A stretch of DNA of 64,000 nt, from the NCBI RefSeq assembly GCF_020080835.1, contig NC_058165.1, positions 5,245,771-5,309,770 on the forward strand, written 5' to 3'. The DNA is from Cotesia glomerata. Its lineage: Eukaryota > Arthropoda > Insecta > Hymenoptera > Braconidae. Shown piece by piece: positions 37,713-48,493 of this stretch; within the stretch, counting starts at the first letter, position 1, and each line of letters starts with the position of its first letter. A program made the position numbers and the translations under genes. Under the pieces are notes generated by a model. The model was not told the origin of the DNA. It searched no databases and saw only the letters and a program-made list of their open reading frames with translations.

Positions 37713-39185
37713 TTAAAATTGTCTGTAAATTCTTAAATATCTTGAAAGTATTATCTCAATCCCGAGCGCAATAAGAAACCCAAAGAAATAATAATTAAAA
37801 ATCAATTCATCATAATCAAAGTGCTCATACTTTTCCATCTCTTTAATTCTTGTTTTCTTTTCACTTTCTTTCATTACCCTATTGAGAAACCTCTTTTTAA
37901 ATAAAATTATTTCTCCCAATCCTTGATCCGCAGCTTAAAGCGCCATTTTATTGAACTTACTCATCAAGGGCCAATTCTTCCTGGCCCAAGAAACTAATAG
38001 CTTCTTGGAGACAGCCTCCGTTGAAATGTACACATCATTATCTTTACTTGACATCATCAGTGAGTCGTCTGTAAAATAAATGCAAGCTATTGTCGAATTT
38101 TTTCTTACGTTTAAAACACATTTCTTGATGTCCACATATGAAATTGGGTGAATATATTTTCTATCTTCATCAGTGACCCACAGTTGTTTATTCATAATCA
38201 CTCTCTAATATGTCTAAATAGTATCCATGAATTTGTTCTCATAGAGATCCTTCAGACTATCGACGTTACGCTTCGGAGAATTCATTAACATGGCTGTTAT
38301 GTTGCCCAGACAATCAGGAACTATCAGAAACGCAAACAGGAAACCAAAGAAGAATATCAACTTTATCGCAAGACGATTGAGTGGAGTTTCAATCGCCATA
38401 CCAGTAACTAACCTCGCCATTTTCATTACAGCTAAACCTATGTCATCCCTGATGATGATCACCATTACTATTGTAAACATGATCAGCAGCAAGCTTGTTC
38501 CGATTACAAACTGTTCATTGTTAATTATTTCGCTGATTCCTGTTAAAGAATCAGTCTTTTTGGTCACGATTGAAATTGTTGTTTCTCTAGTATAGTCCTC
38601 TAAATGATCCGTCTTGTCAAAGGTGATGCTCTTGCAAATCTGTGGGTCTGAAAATAAGGAACGAGTTATAATTTTTAGGACACTACTTAAATATTCAATA
38701 TTTAAAGTACCTTTTATATATCCGAGTCTGAAGAGAGTAAGTTTCTTGTCACTGTCGCCAAATTTTTCAATCAGCTTCCACGGCGCCGGAGCGTAGCTTG
38801 CATAAGAATTCAGCGTGTAGATTACCGACGAATTTTTATTCTCGCACAGGTAATAAACAGAGAGCGAATCTCGGTTCCACATGAACTCTAGTACTTTCTT
38901 GGTGTTGGAGCAACGCGACCCGGTTCCGACCATCAGAAACGGCGATCCTGTGTTCCAAAACTTTGATCTTTGAAGATTGTCGATGACCGGTTTTAGATTA
39001 TCGATCGACTTAAATGAAAGTACATATGTCGGATACGTAGGGAGAAAACCTGTGATATGTTTGTTGAATTTGCGGTTGATTACAATCAGCGAATTTTCAC
39101 CAGGGTTCCAATTATCGTCGAGCAAATCCTCGGAGATCATCACTGGATTTGAATTATTCGTGAAACACATTTCAACCAATTCCCT
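37713..39185 (-). pseudogene. IR exon 2 with in-frame stops
   Basis: 491 codons in one frame after the TTTACAG acceptor. The premature stops fall at codon positions 362, 365 and 455 of the joined gene, between the second membrane segment and the C-terminal one. The first stop alone would remove the distal half of the ligand domain and the last membrane segment. Confidence 0.8.
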
Positions 39186-39259
39186 CTGTAAATAATCGTT
39201 TCATTAAATTTTTATTTTAAATTGAAGTTTTTTTTAATAAAATAAGCAATAAGACTTAC

Positions 39260-39373
39260 CGCGTCGTGCTTCAGACGTCCTAAAGAATTTTCTTGTTGGC
39301 GATCGTTAATTATCATTTTATTCCCGCTGACGCTCGCAATAACCAAACAGAAAAAGATAATTCCTTGCTTCAT
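39260..39373 (-). pseudogene. IR exon 1 (signal peptide)
   Basis: Starts at ATG (39373-39371), encodes 38 residues with a hydrophobic core FFCLVIA, and ends at GCG before a canonical GTAAGT donor. Phase 0 fits exon 2, which begins AGGGAATTGGTT. This exon shows no lesion. Confidence 0.75.
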
Positions 39374-39975
39374 AATCGATTTTTGTAACATTGAATTATT
39401 TTTTATATAAATTAACGGAAATTTCTGTAATTTATCGGCTAAAATTGTTTAAATTGAGTTGGATCGATGAAATGCGAAATTTTTCTCGAAAAATCTGAAC
39501 GTCTGCTTCCTTCAAAGAAAAACTTTCTAGTGACGTGCAATGCAGAAAAAATTGTGAAAATAATACAAAGTATCCATGGCAATATTTGTTGTGGCAAGCT
39601 TTTGAAATCAATAATTTAAATAAAAATACATTATTCGCTTATTGCCAGCGTTATCTCGGTGCATCTCAGTGCAAAACCATGTACTACTCATATATGTCAG
39701 CTACCGAACGGTTTTATACTGAATAAAATTTAGAATTTTATCTTTGTAAGCTCCCAAGGAAAAAAAAAGTTGAGATCAATCAAGTATATTTTTCTATCAA
39801 CTTTTAAAAACAATATTTTTGATCTTTTTAAATGTATTAAAATTTACAAAATAAATTCTTATTTCAGGTCGGTCATTTTTATCCTTTCTTATAAATGTAA
39901 ATAAAATAAAAATTTTTCTATAAATTTTTAGTGTTACTTACAAAAATCCGTGAAGATTTGGAATTAAAAAAAAAA

Positions 39976-40905
39976 TAATTGGAAAACGGTTAACCCTAAA
40001 GGCCATCCCTGCAACTTCCTGCTAATTCCATACTTAAGCGCTCAAAATTTCACTTATTACGTTTTTGAGCTCTTCGAGCTCAAAATATACTTTTCATGTC
40101 ATTTTGAGCTCTCTGAGCTCAAAAGTCTGATAGAAGGTTAATAAAACACCATTTTTTGAATTTTCAAACTGCAATAACTTTTGAATGAATGAACTGATTT
40201 TTACGCGGTTGGCGGCATTCGACGCACTTTTTAATGCCTCATAAAGAATTTTTAAGTTTAAATCGATCGAGCCAGGAATTTCGAAGTAATTCCGAAAAAA
40301 CACCTTTTTAGGGCTTGACCGAACATAGATTTTAAATACAATTTGGATCGATTCGGACCGGTAGATTTTGAGAAATCTCAAAAAAACTACGAAAAAAAAT
40401 TTTTTGAAATGTGGTTTTATTTAGAATAGCTTTTAAACGGCTTTACCGATCGATTCCAAAAACTAATCAGCTCTTAACATCAAAAAACCACGTCGATCGC
40501 CGCCAAATCGGTTGATTCGTTCGTGAGTTATCGTTGACGAAAAAAAGTGATTTTTTCGAATTACACCGGAATTTTTGGTCTGATCAATTTGTGTTTAAAA
40601 GTTTATTATAGAATTTGAGAAATTACATCGAATGCTGTCAACCGCGTGAAAATCGGTTCATTCATTCAGAAGTTATCGCGGTTTGAAAATTCAAAAAATA
40701 GTGTTTTATTAAACTTCTATCAGATTTTTGAGCTCGAAGAGCTCAAAAACACAGAATAGCTTATTCTTTGAGCTCAAAATAACACATAATTTATATTTTT
40801 GAGCTCGAAGAGCTCAAAAACGTCATAAGTGCAATTTGAAGCACTTAGATATGGAATTAGCGGAAAGTTGCAAAGATGACTTTTAGGGTCAACCGTTTTC
40901 CTAAT
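39976..40905. mobile_element. Repeat family A copy 4, self-complementary
   Basis: Both ends carry the same terminal sequence in inverted orientation: AACGGTTAACCCTAAAGGCC on the left and TTTTAGGGTCAACCGTTTTC on the right. It therefore folds back over its length, with mirrored GAGCTCTTCGAGCTCAAAA-type palindromes. No coding frame. Confidence 0.75.
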
Positions 40906-41780
40906 TTTTTTTTTTAATTGAATTTGTATTAAAATTCACTACGATACACACGTACAAAAACAAACGAATTTTTCTTATTTCTCTCACGTGAAAACTATAG
41001 CACCACTTAATCACGCTAGATTTTTTTAAACTGCATTAGTATATGATAAGAAAAACGGGCGCCGATGTAAAAAAAAAAAAATAAATAATACTCTGTAAGA
41101 AATTACACAATTATTATTATTATTTTTTTTTTAATTAATTACACAATTTATTTTTTTCTTAAAAAATGAATTAGCGTTATAAGGCGCGCACTTTTAGATT
41201 TTCCAAACTTTTTTAAAATTACTATAATAATTAATTTGTCATAAGAAATATTCTATTATATCGTAAGATTGTTATTTCCAGTAGCATAACTTCACAGTTT
41301 CAATTATTAAAACATTAACATAAATAGCTTATGAGACGCATATTAATATTGTTTAAACCAGTGAAATTCATCATGTTCCTTACAAGCTTACCCGATAATA
41401 ACATTACAACAGATAAAATCCACTGTTATGAATCTAAAACAAAAAAAAATTGGACAAGATACCTAAAAACATGATAATTTCGGTAGCGATAAGATCATAA
41501 TCAGATCGTAAACAGTGATGCATGGTGTTGTCTAGATAAAATCAGGAGGAATGCATCAAGGTTGGTAAGTGGCAAGTGGCAAGTGGCAAGTGGTAAGTAA
41601 GTCAGCCGTCGTTGGGAAGACTACATATTAATATGCTGCAAACTAATACAAAGAATAAGAATAATTATGAGGATGAGAGAGGGAGGATGGTGATGGATAC
41701 ACTTTTAACATTTTACTCTTTACTATGAATGGTGTTTTGCTTAAGGGAAGGGTTTGGGCGCTGGTATATACTATTGTGTC
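40906..41780. other. Upstream region of cuticle gene 3
   Basis: AT-rich, then a less AT-rich stretch (about 41500-41780) that includes tandem GTGGCAA units near 41567-41595 (about four copies, GTAAGTGGCAAGTGGCAAGT). No coding frame. Confidence 0.5.
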
Positions 41781-41784
41781 ACTC

Positions 41785-41793
41785 TATATATAA
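41785..41793 (+). promoter_or_regulatory. TATA box of cuticle gene 3
   Basis: TATATATAA in CACTCTATATATAATAGAGC, 63 bp before the proposed start codon. That leaves room for a start of transcription about 30 bp downstream and a short 5' UTR. Confidence 0.5.
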
Positions 41794-41847
41794 TAGAGCG
41801 GTCGCAACCCACGCACGTATTGTTAAATTAACCGCGTGTGCGGTAAC

Positions 41848-41865
41848 ATGATTTCCAGTTGCAAG
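41848..41865 (+). CDS. Cuticle gene 3, coding exon 1 (18 nt)
   Basis: ATGATTTCCAGTTGCAAG followed by GTACCA, a usable but weak donor. It encodes MISSCK. Its length and phase equal those of the first exons of the two neighbouring genes, and it sits 63 bp after a TATA box. Confidence 0.6.
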
Positions 41866-44800
41866 GTACCAGCCTTTTATTTATTTATTTAATTAATATT
41901 TATTTTCACGTGATTAAAAGTGCTAATTATAATAAATCTATTATTTATTTTATTTTACATTAACATACATCCGATAAAATTGTTTTGTGACGTTATACTA
42001 ATATTTTATTTTCATTTCTTCTGAATTGTTTTTTAGTAAAAAATTTTATGGACTATTTTTTTAATTGTTATTTATTTGTTTAAGATGACGCCATGGCTGG
42101 TGGCTGTTTTTTGTCTGGCAACCGCAGGTTGCTTAAACGTCACGGATCAACAGACATCGGAATCGCAAAATGAGCAAGTTGCGATTCTTAAACAATTGAG
42201 AAAAGTTAACGATGATGGATCTTACACTTTTGGGTATGAAGCTGGCGATGGCTCTTTCAAGGTATTATTTATTTATAAATATATATTAACTTACACTGAT
42301 AAAAAAAAAAATTTATTTGAATTAAGAGAAAAATTTTTTAACCAAAAAAATAATTTTTAAGAGTTTAATTGTCTTAATTCAAGAAAAATTTTGAAGCTTA
42401 AAAATTTTTCTACTCAAATTGATTCAAGAATTTTTTTTTTTATAATTAAAAGTCAATTAATAAAATTACTTATAGTCAATTCATTCACCGTTTAAAATAA
42501 AGTGACCGGTCCAGTGAATGAACACAAGCAATAAGTAAATAAAAATTTTTGAATCTTCAATTTTTTTTTTTTAATTTTGATCTGAAATTTATTTTTTAAA
42601 CTTTGAAATTAATTTAAACTCAAATTATTTAAAAAAATTAATAATTTATTAATTATAACTTCATTTGAACACTTGAGAATATTACAGCGTTTAACTCTTG
42701 CACTAATCGGGATTCGAACCCTCGACTTACTTTCGGACGCTCTATGTAGTCTAAGACCGTTGCTGCAATTAAATTTATCCTGAAAAATATTTTTTTCACA
42801 TTTTTTATCAAAGGATTTTATTTTAATCTATTTGTTTTCTTTGTAAAAATTTTTTTTATCTATTTGCTTTTTTATTTAAAAAAATTTTTTAGTTGTTTCA
42901 TAGTCCTCAATTATTGAATCGATAAAAATGAAATTGAGAATTGATTTTAAACAATTAAATATTCTTGAAGCTAATCAAAAATATAATATTAAAAATAAAA
43001 TATTCAGGAATTTCCATTTTTTAATTAAGATAATTTTATTTTTATTCAAATAACAAACCGCTAAATATAGATGCATTTTTTATATTAACATTAAAAGCTC
43101 TAAATATGATTAAAAATTTTTTTTTATGTAAATATTGATAATTATTAACGTAAATCTGTCATGAAAAAATAAACAAATTTTTTTTTCAAATTTTTTATGC
43201 CAAAAAAAACCAGACGATCATAAAATAAAATAATTTTTACTTTAATATTTCGAATCGACTCTACAGTAACTGACAATACTATCATAAAATAAAAAATTTC
43301 ATTGATAATATTATAAATAAAATATTTTAACACCTCTAAGTCAGTAAATAAAAATGTTCATTTATTTGCTCGGTCACTTTCCCAAAAAAGACATTAAAGT
43401 AACAATGAGAAAAAAAAATTTGTCAGGTAGAAACCCGCGACGTGCTTGGCAATGTTAAGGGTACGTTTGGTTTTGTCGACGGCGATGGTGAAATAAAACG
43501 AGTAACTTACTCGTCATCAAACGGAACCGGGTTTAAAGCAACGACGATCTCGCCATTGCAGGAGCGGCCTTCAGTAGTCCAGGCGATTCCTCGCAGCAAT
43601 CGAAGTTCATCAAGCACAAGAAGACCGAGTTCAATGTCAACATCTACGGAATCATCAATGTCCTCTACACTGTCCACATCATCCTCATCAACATCATCGA
43701 CGATCAACTCAAAGCTCAATTTAGGACCATCAATCCTCCGCAGAGCCAAGACGACCCCAATGACCAGTTCAAGTTCCAATTCAACGACAACAGAGTCAGC
43801 GCCCAAAACTACATTCGGCACCTACTTAAAAACCACAAAACGTCCCCGATTGTTCTCTAATCAGCACAGACCAAGCCCGGATCCAGAGTCTAGTGAGCAA
43901 GAATCTTCGGACAACTTAGAAGAAGACTCCCAGATCACTCGGCCAACCGTCGAAGCCAAAGCTGCTACGCAGCGTAAGAGCTACTTCACAAAACGGCCTC
44001 TTGATCACACTCTCCGTCCAATAACCGAAGAGTTCGAAGAAAAAGAAGAAGAGTCCAAGTCGCAAGTCAGTGGCAACAATTTACGCCGGCAGCTGCAAGA
44101 CGAAACTACCATCAAGGTTCGCGAATCCCAAGAAAGCAGCGACGAACACTCTGACGTCTATCACGCAGGATCACTATCGACTCCCCGTCCGTTATTCACC
44201 ACAACAAACAACCCAAAAATAATCCAACGCGTCAGGATGGAACGCCCGAAGCTGCTCTACCACCCCAACAATCATCAGCAGCAAGTCAAGTCTTCAACAG
44301 ACGAAAACTACGGCCCAGCGCAGTTTGATGATAACAAATACCAGAGTCAAAAAAATTACGAGGCTGAGAACAAAGTTGCTGAACAGGAGCGAGAAGCACG
44401 TGAACAATTTGTCTACAGAGTCCCACAAGCTCGCTTGTCTCCCAGAGACTATGTAAGACCCATGGACCCAACTTACATTCGCCGACAGCAAATCCTCCGG
44501 GACTTGCCTCCGGGACTGTTTGTCCAGCCTCAGGATGACGAAGAAGAGTATCAGCCACCGGTTGAAAGAATCCTAGCTCGACTGCAAACCAGAGCTTACC
44601 CACGACCTGACCCAGAAAACGTCGACTACATCTCCGAAGCTCCGGCGATGGAAGTTCAGCCTCAAGCACCGCCTCCGCCTCCAGTTCCTGCTCCTGCAAC
44701 AGTAAACCATCAGAACTACATCCCTCGACAATTCGTAAGGCTGATCAGGCCCTACATGGATCACGAACCAAGACCTCGAGGCTACATGAGACTTCAAGAC

Positions 44801-45421
44801 GAAAAGGACTACATGGATGGCTATCACCGGAATGTTGTCCTTCCTCCAGAACCGCCTAATCCAATTGCTCCGCCGCTCAGCCGTCGGGATTTCCAGCTGC
44901 TTCTTAGGCGGCTGCTTGTCAGCCAGTATGGCACCCAAGCCTTGAGCCACCCGCGATCCTACTTGGACCACGCTTTGTACGATGAACAGGCTTATTATCA
45001 GCGACCCAGGTTGATGTATGAGGAGCCTATTCCCGCGCCAAGAGCTCGTCTCATGCCTATTGATCCTCTCTACAATCCGTACTATCAAGACCCGAATCAG
45101 AATTATCAAGATCCTAGATACGCGAGGAGAGTCTATCGTCAGAAATTCTACGAGCAGGATATCAATGAAAGTGATGGGAATAATCATGGAGACGAAATCC
45201 TGCCACCGCCGGTCAGAGAAGCGCTTTTGCTTCGCATGCTACAATTGGCTATTAATAATCAACGCGCGATGGCGCCCAACGCTGTTTTAATGAGCCCCAC
45301 GCCATCTAGCCAGATGACGCCGGTAACTACTTCCGGCTATAGGAAATCCGGGCCTGTCAGAAGCGTGCAAATTATTTCTGATGATAAATCTGAAGATAAA
45401 GATGACAGAAAGAAATTATAA
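41848..45421 (+). CDS. Cuticular protein 3, RR family, three coding exons
   Basis: The predicted product is a 729 aa secreted chitin-binding cuticle protein. Exons 41848-41865, 42085-42261 and 43427-45421 join in phase 0 (introns 219 and 1165 bp). The N-terminus MISSCKMTPWLVAVFCLATA is a plausible signal peptide. If exon 1 is wrong, translation could start at the ATG opening exon 2 (MTPWLVAVF) and still be secreted. The RR domain (about 38-110) reads VAILKQLRKVNDDGSYTFGY, then after the intron VETRDVLGNVKGTFGFVDGD and YSSSNGTGF. The intron cuts the domain after DGSFK, unlike in its two neighbours. The remaining 620 residues are Ser/Thr-rich, then acidic, then Pro/Arg/Tyr-rich, ending in a charged DDKSEDKDDRKKL. 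It is related to Cpr97E-like proteins from memory, which is unverified. Confidence 0.88.
42085..42261 (+). CDS. Cuticle gene 3, coding exon 2
   Basis: Follows TTTGTTTAAG and begins with an in-frame ATG. It encodes the signal-peptide core and the first half of the RR domain, ending GDGSFK before a GTATTA donor. Confidence 0.85.
42498..43381. mobile_element. TIR element filling intron 2 of cuticle gene 3
   Basis: The left end AAAGTGACCGGTCCAGTGAA pairs with the right end TTATTTGCTCGGTCACTTT, and TGAACA with TGTTCA just inside. The body is AT-rich and holds a tRNA-like stretch at 42690-42772. An element similar to the one at 18905 lies just before it, near 42285-42440. Confidence 0.6.
42690..42772 (-). 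repeat. tRNA-like sequence (SINE remnant)
   Basis: The - strand shows a B box GGGTTCGAATCCCG and an A-box-like CGGTCTTAGACTAC, but the acceptor ends do not pair. Probably tRNA-derived and not a functional tRNA. Confidence 0.45.
43427..45421 (+). CDS. Cuticle gene 3, coding exon 3
   Basis: Follows TTTGTCAG and begins GTAGAAACC (VET), completing the RR domain. It then encodes 600 residues of low-complexity sequence to the TAA stop. An ATTAAA at 45764 is a weak poly(A) candidate; no AATAAA is close. Confidence 0.92.
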   Translation, partial: VETRDVLGNVKGTFGFVDGDGEIKRVTYSSSNGTGFKATTISPLQERPSVVQAIPRSNRSSSSTRRPSSMSTSTESSMSSTLSTSSSSTSSTINSKLNLGPSILRRAKTTPMTSSSSNSTTTESAPKTTFGTYLKTTKRPRLFSNQHRPSPDPESSEQESSDNLEEDSQITRPTVEAKAATQRKSYFTKRPLDHTLRPITEEFEEKEEESKSQVSGNNLRRQLQDETTIKVRESQESSDEHSDVYHAGSLSTPRPLFTTTNNPKIIQRVRMERPKLLYHPNNHQQQVKSSTDENYGPAQFDDNKYQSQKNYEAENKVAEQEREAREQFVYRVPQARLSPRDYVRPMDPTYIRRQQILRDLPPGLFVQPQDDEEEYQPPVERILARLQTRAYPRPDPENVDYISEAPAMEVQPQAPPPPPVPAPATVNHQNYIPRQFVRLIRPYMDHEPRPRGYMRLQDEKDYMDGYHRNVVLPPEPPNPIAPPLSRRDFQLLLRRLLVSQYGTQALSHPRSYLDHALYDEQAYYQRPRLMYEEPIPAPRARLMPIDPLYNPYYQDPNQNYQDPRYARRVYRQKFYEQDINESDGNNHGDEILPPPVREALLLRMLQLAINNQRAMAPNAVLMSPTPSSQMTPVTTSGYRKSGPVRSVQIISDDKSEDKDDRKKL

Positions 45422-46222
45422 GGTTTTATTGTTGAATGTTATTATTAATGTAGCAAGGGAAAATATTTTTGTTTTATCTAGATCTTCTGATGTTGTTTAC
45501 GGCTTTCCCACATTTATATTCGTGAGAAATGTGAAATCTATTAAGTCATCATAACAATTGTGCCGTATGATGTTTTTTTTCTTTTTTTTTTTGTTAAGTT
45601 AAATCATTATGCATTTTTAGTCCATTACGTATAAAATAATACAGATTTACATTTTATTCATATTCATTCTGTAAGATCTTTTATATTCTTATTTTTATCC
45701 ATTTATTGTAGAGGAATTTCATTGTAAATATAGGCGACAATGTACAGTATATAAATGTCAATAATTAAAAACAAATTTTATTATTAATATACACTGAGAG
45801 AAAAATCTGGTTTTCTGAACAAGGAAAATTTAGTTAAATAGTATCATCAATATTTAATGTGAAAAATAATTTCCAACTTTGAGCTTTGAAATTATTAAGT
45901 ATACATATAAATAAATACGTCAATTATCTAATCCTAAAATTTTAAAAAGATTCACCGTTTAATTACTTAGATATTAAATTTTCAAAATCACATTTTTTAT
46001 CTTCTTATACACGGACTCTTATGGCGGACAAACTTTAGTCGAGACTTTAATTATTTTTTTCAATATTAACCTCCCAACTTTAACGAATAAAAAACTATAC
46101 ACAAGAAACTTGGATTATTGTAAAATTAAAAAAAAATTTAATAATAACACATTACCGATATAAATTTTGAAATATTTAAAGTTAAATTTTATGTTTTTAT
46201 GTTTTGACTCGTTTATCGTCAG

Positions 46223-46390
46223 CTATTTATTCGAATAAAGATTTGGCAACGTCGCGTCAACAGCTGAGAAAAAAGAAAAGGATAGAAGTATAGTTACAGA
46301 AAGAGAAATATTTAACTCATACACTCATCCACGTCTCTGTGATGGGTATAATCAAACGCGCTGTTGCCAAATCTGTTTATTGAATCTGAC
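46223..46390. mobile_element. Small fold-back element
   Basis: Left GAATAAAGATTTGGCAACGT and right CTGTTGCCAAATCTGTTTATT are reverse complements with few mismatches, enclosing about 110 bp without coding content. Confidence 0.55.
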
Positions 46391-46619
46391 AAGTAATAAT
46401 TACAAAAGTCATTTTATTACTTTATTTTAGTAAATAAGTAAAAATCATCAATTATTAAATTGTTCTAATTATTTTAAATTAAGATAAACAATTTTGACGA
46501 ATATTGGAAAGACTGAAAGTAAAAGAAAATTTAAACATTATTTTGACGCATAAGTTACGCTCGAAGCTTCTTAAACTATTTTTAATTAAATAACGGCTTG
46601 ATAGTCTTCTTGATTAACT

Positions 46620-46735
46620 TCAACTTAGAAAACAGAAAAAATAATTCGGAAAGCCCGGACCGGGAATCGAACCCGGTTCTTTTAGGCACGTACTAAGGGC
46701 TCTTACAGTTAAGCTATCTGATTATTTTTTTTTTT
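46620..46735 (-). mobile_element. tRNA-derived SINE copy 4
   Basis: On the - strand: CAGATAGCTTAACTGTAAGA (A box), an anticodon-like stem CTTAG/CTAAA with loop TACGTGC, B box GGGTTCGATTCCCGG, followed by GAATTATTTTTTCTGTTTTC-like 3' sequence. It has the best-preserved T arm of the family. The acceptor stem is unpaired, so SINE is preferred over tRNA. Confidence 0.65.
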
Positions 46736-46793
46736 TTAACACGATAACAGAAAAATATTGATTAAAATATAGCCGATATAACTATTTATCAAT

Positions 46794-47495
46794 ACACAGA
46801 AAAAAAAGTTCACTTGAGCGAAGAAAATATTTCTCTTGCTAATTGTTTTTTTAAGCGAAAAAAAAAAATTTTTTTGACAAGAAATTTCACTTATTCCAAC
46901 GAAAATAATTCTCTTGCTTTAAGAAATACGTATCTTGATCCAAGAAAATTTATTTAAGTTAAGAAAATCTTGTTGTTTTGAGAAAATTCAGCCTCTTGCT
47001 CCAAAAAATTTAGTTTTTGGTAGAAGTAAATTTTCTTGTCTTGAGAAAATTTCTCTCTTGCTCCAAAAACTTAAATATCTCAATAGAAGTAAATTTTCAT
47101 TAATATTTTTATTGATTAACATGTCAAATGGGAAGATCAAATAATATTGAATCATTTTTTTTCATTCAATATGAATAATTGCACGCTAAAATAATATAAA
47201 ATGGGTATCAAATATTCAAGAGAAAAATTTTCTCAAGGTGAGAAAATTTTTTTCTCAGCTGAAGTAAGTGGCGCTGCTTCCCTAAAGTATCTAAAAATCT
47301 TGATCAAATATAAAAATTTATTGCGTCTAGTATTTATGATAATTTAAATTAAGAAAAAATGACTTCCACCAAGAATAGAATTTCAAGAAAAATTTTTACT
47401 TCAGCCAACACAACTTCGGTCTTCCTTCAGGCACCCGAAAATTTTCTTGAGCCAAGAATTTTGTTCTCCAGTCAAGAAATTTTTCTTCCTGTGTA
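46794..47495 (+). mobile_element. MITE-like family B copy 3
   Basis: Starts ACACAGAAAAAAAAGTTCAC, ends TTTTTCTTCCTGTGT, and is about 700 bp. Uninterrupted at GGTGAGAAAATTTTTTTCTC, so it gives the empty-site reference for the insertion in copy 2. Confidence 0.78.
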
Positions 47496-48122
47496 GTTAC
47501 TTAAAATAATGCAGAGTAACTACAAAAACAAAGTTCAGAAAACTGTATTTTTATAATTAAGCTAACTACGCAATTTTCTCTCAGTGTATCATCAGTTTGT
47601 CCATTTCATCAGTTGAAATTGTAAAAAAAAATTTTATCAATAAGAATTTTTGTATTTATAATAAAAATATTTGTAGTGTTAAAAGTAAAAGTGAAAATTT
47701 TTCTCATATATCCTTCACACTTTTTTGAACTTTCGTAACTAATGATGTTTACTTAACTTTCGAAGGTTGGATAAAAAAGCATTGTTTCGTATATAATTAA
47801 CACACTGGTGTTACAGCAACCGGCGTGGCTTATTGGCCTATTGTGATAGTATTGTTTGTCATTTCTTGAAAAAATAAAAAAAAATAATAACTCTCTAAGA
47901 TTTCGGCATGTATTATTTTCACAACCAAATGACTTGTTCTTGTTCTCTGTATGAGTGATTCCCATGTGTTGGGTGAAACTAGAGCAAAGCAGTGTCTCAG
48001 ATCTTGTGAGAAAATTCGTAAGTAGTATTGTCTTCTCACACTCAACTTCAACTAGAATTAAATGAAATGGAATTTCGAAATGAAAGTAATGATAAATTAA
48101 TGTAAAATAAAACTACTTGCTG
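47496..48122. other. Tail-to-tail interval between cuticle gene 3 and the transporter
   Basis: No credible frame. A less AT-rich part (about 47750-48060) lies beyond the transporter's poly(A) signal. Confidence 0.4.
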
Positions 48123-48128
48123 TTTATT
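48123..48128 (-). terminator. Poly(A) signal of the SLC17-like transporter
   Basis: AATAAA on the - strand, 60 nt after the stop codon. Confidence 0.6.
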
Positions 48129-48187
48129 AACATTTTATCTTACAATTAAAGTAGTTAAAAAATATACATATAATTTATATTTAATAA

Positions 48188-48493
48188 TTAATTAACAGTA
48201 GATGTCGCGATTGATAATTTTGATTGAATCGATGTCGATCGTGGTATGTCTTTACTGTTACTCTCGATATCTTCGTCAAGAGAGTAAGAGTTGTAGGGCT
48301 CTGTTTGTACAGCGACGTCTTCGTAGTCTAATTCGAATGCGTCTTGTTCATAAATTACATCGTGACTGCGTGGACGTGCGACTGAAGGAATCCACGGTTG
48401 AGGTACGCCTTTTCCTAAGGCCAAGAAAACTGCTGCGGTTATTAAAAGAACCAGCGATGCTACGCCAAATACGAGGCGCCATGACCCAGCGAT
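48188..48493 (-). CDS. SLC17-like transporter, last exon
   Basis: Acceptor TTTTTTAG. Encodes IAGSWRLVFGVASLVLLITA (helix 12), GKGVPQPW, which matches the family's end-of-helix FGxGxxQxW, and a Ser/acid-rich tail of about 65 residues ending STVN before TAA. Confidence 0.92.
   Translation of the reverse strand: MAGSWRLVFGVASLVLLITAAVFLALGKGVPQPWIPSVARPRSHDVIYEQDAFELDYEDVAVQTEPYNSYSLDEDIESNSKDIPRSTSIQSKLSIATSTVN

Larger units (their letters stand above)
37713..39373 (-). pseudogene. Divergent ionotropic receptor (IR) with three in-frame stops
   Basis: The ancestral product would be a chemosensory ligand-gated channel of the insect IR family in sensory neuron membranes. Exon 1 (39260-39373) encodes signal peptide MKQGIIFFCLVIASVSG and a spacer. 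A 74-bp GTAAGT...TTACAG intron leads in phase 0 to exon 2 (37713-39185). Over 528 codon positions I see a ligand-domain-like region; a first membrane segment (about 263-283, FVIGTSLLLIMFTIVMVII); RLVTGMAIETPLNR before a second (about 312-338); the IR-typical VDSLKDLYENKF; and a last segment (FNYYFFGFLIALGIEIIL) near the C-terminus. The frame never shifts but is cut by TAG (38214-38216), TAG (38205-38207) and TAA (37935-37937). The pore loop is very short. No ortholog was identified. A young pseudogene is most likely; readthrough is possible. Confidence 0.8.

Noticed and set aside
38214..38265. A mini-intron that would splice out the first stop of the receptor
   Set aside because: It would be only about 50 bp and would remove VDSLKDLYENKF, a segment typical of the family.
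42085..42087. ATG opening exon 2 of cuticle gene 3 as the only start
   Set aside because: Kept as an alternative, but the 18-nt upstream exon matches the layout of the two paralogs and has a TATA box at a sensible distance.
44573..45187. 204-codon frame antisense to cuticle gene 3
   Set aside because: Shadow frame with no domain; the sense frame is a well-supported exon.
46640..46715. tRNA gene on the - strand
   Set aside because: A and B boxes and an anticodon-like loop are present, but the acceptor stem does not pair and related copies share non-tRNA flanks, so SINE is better.
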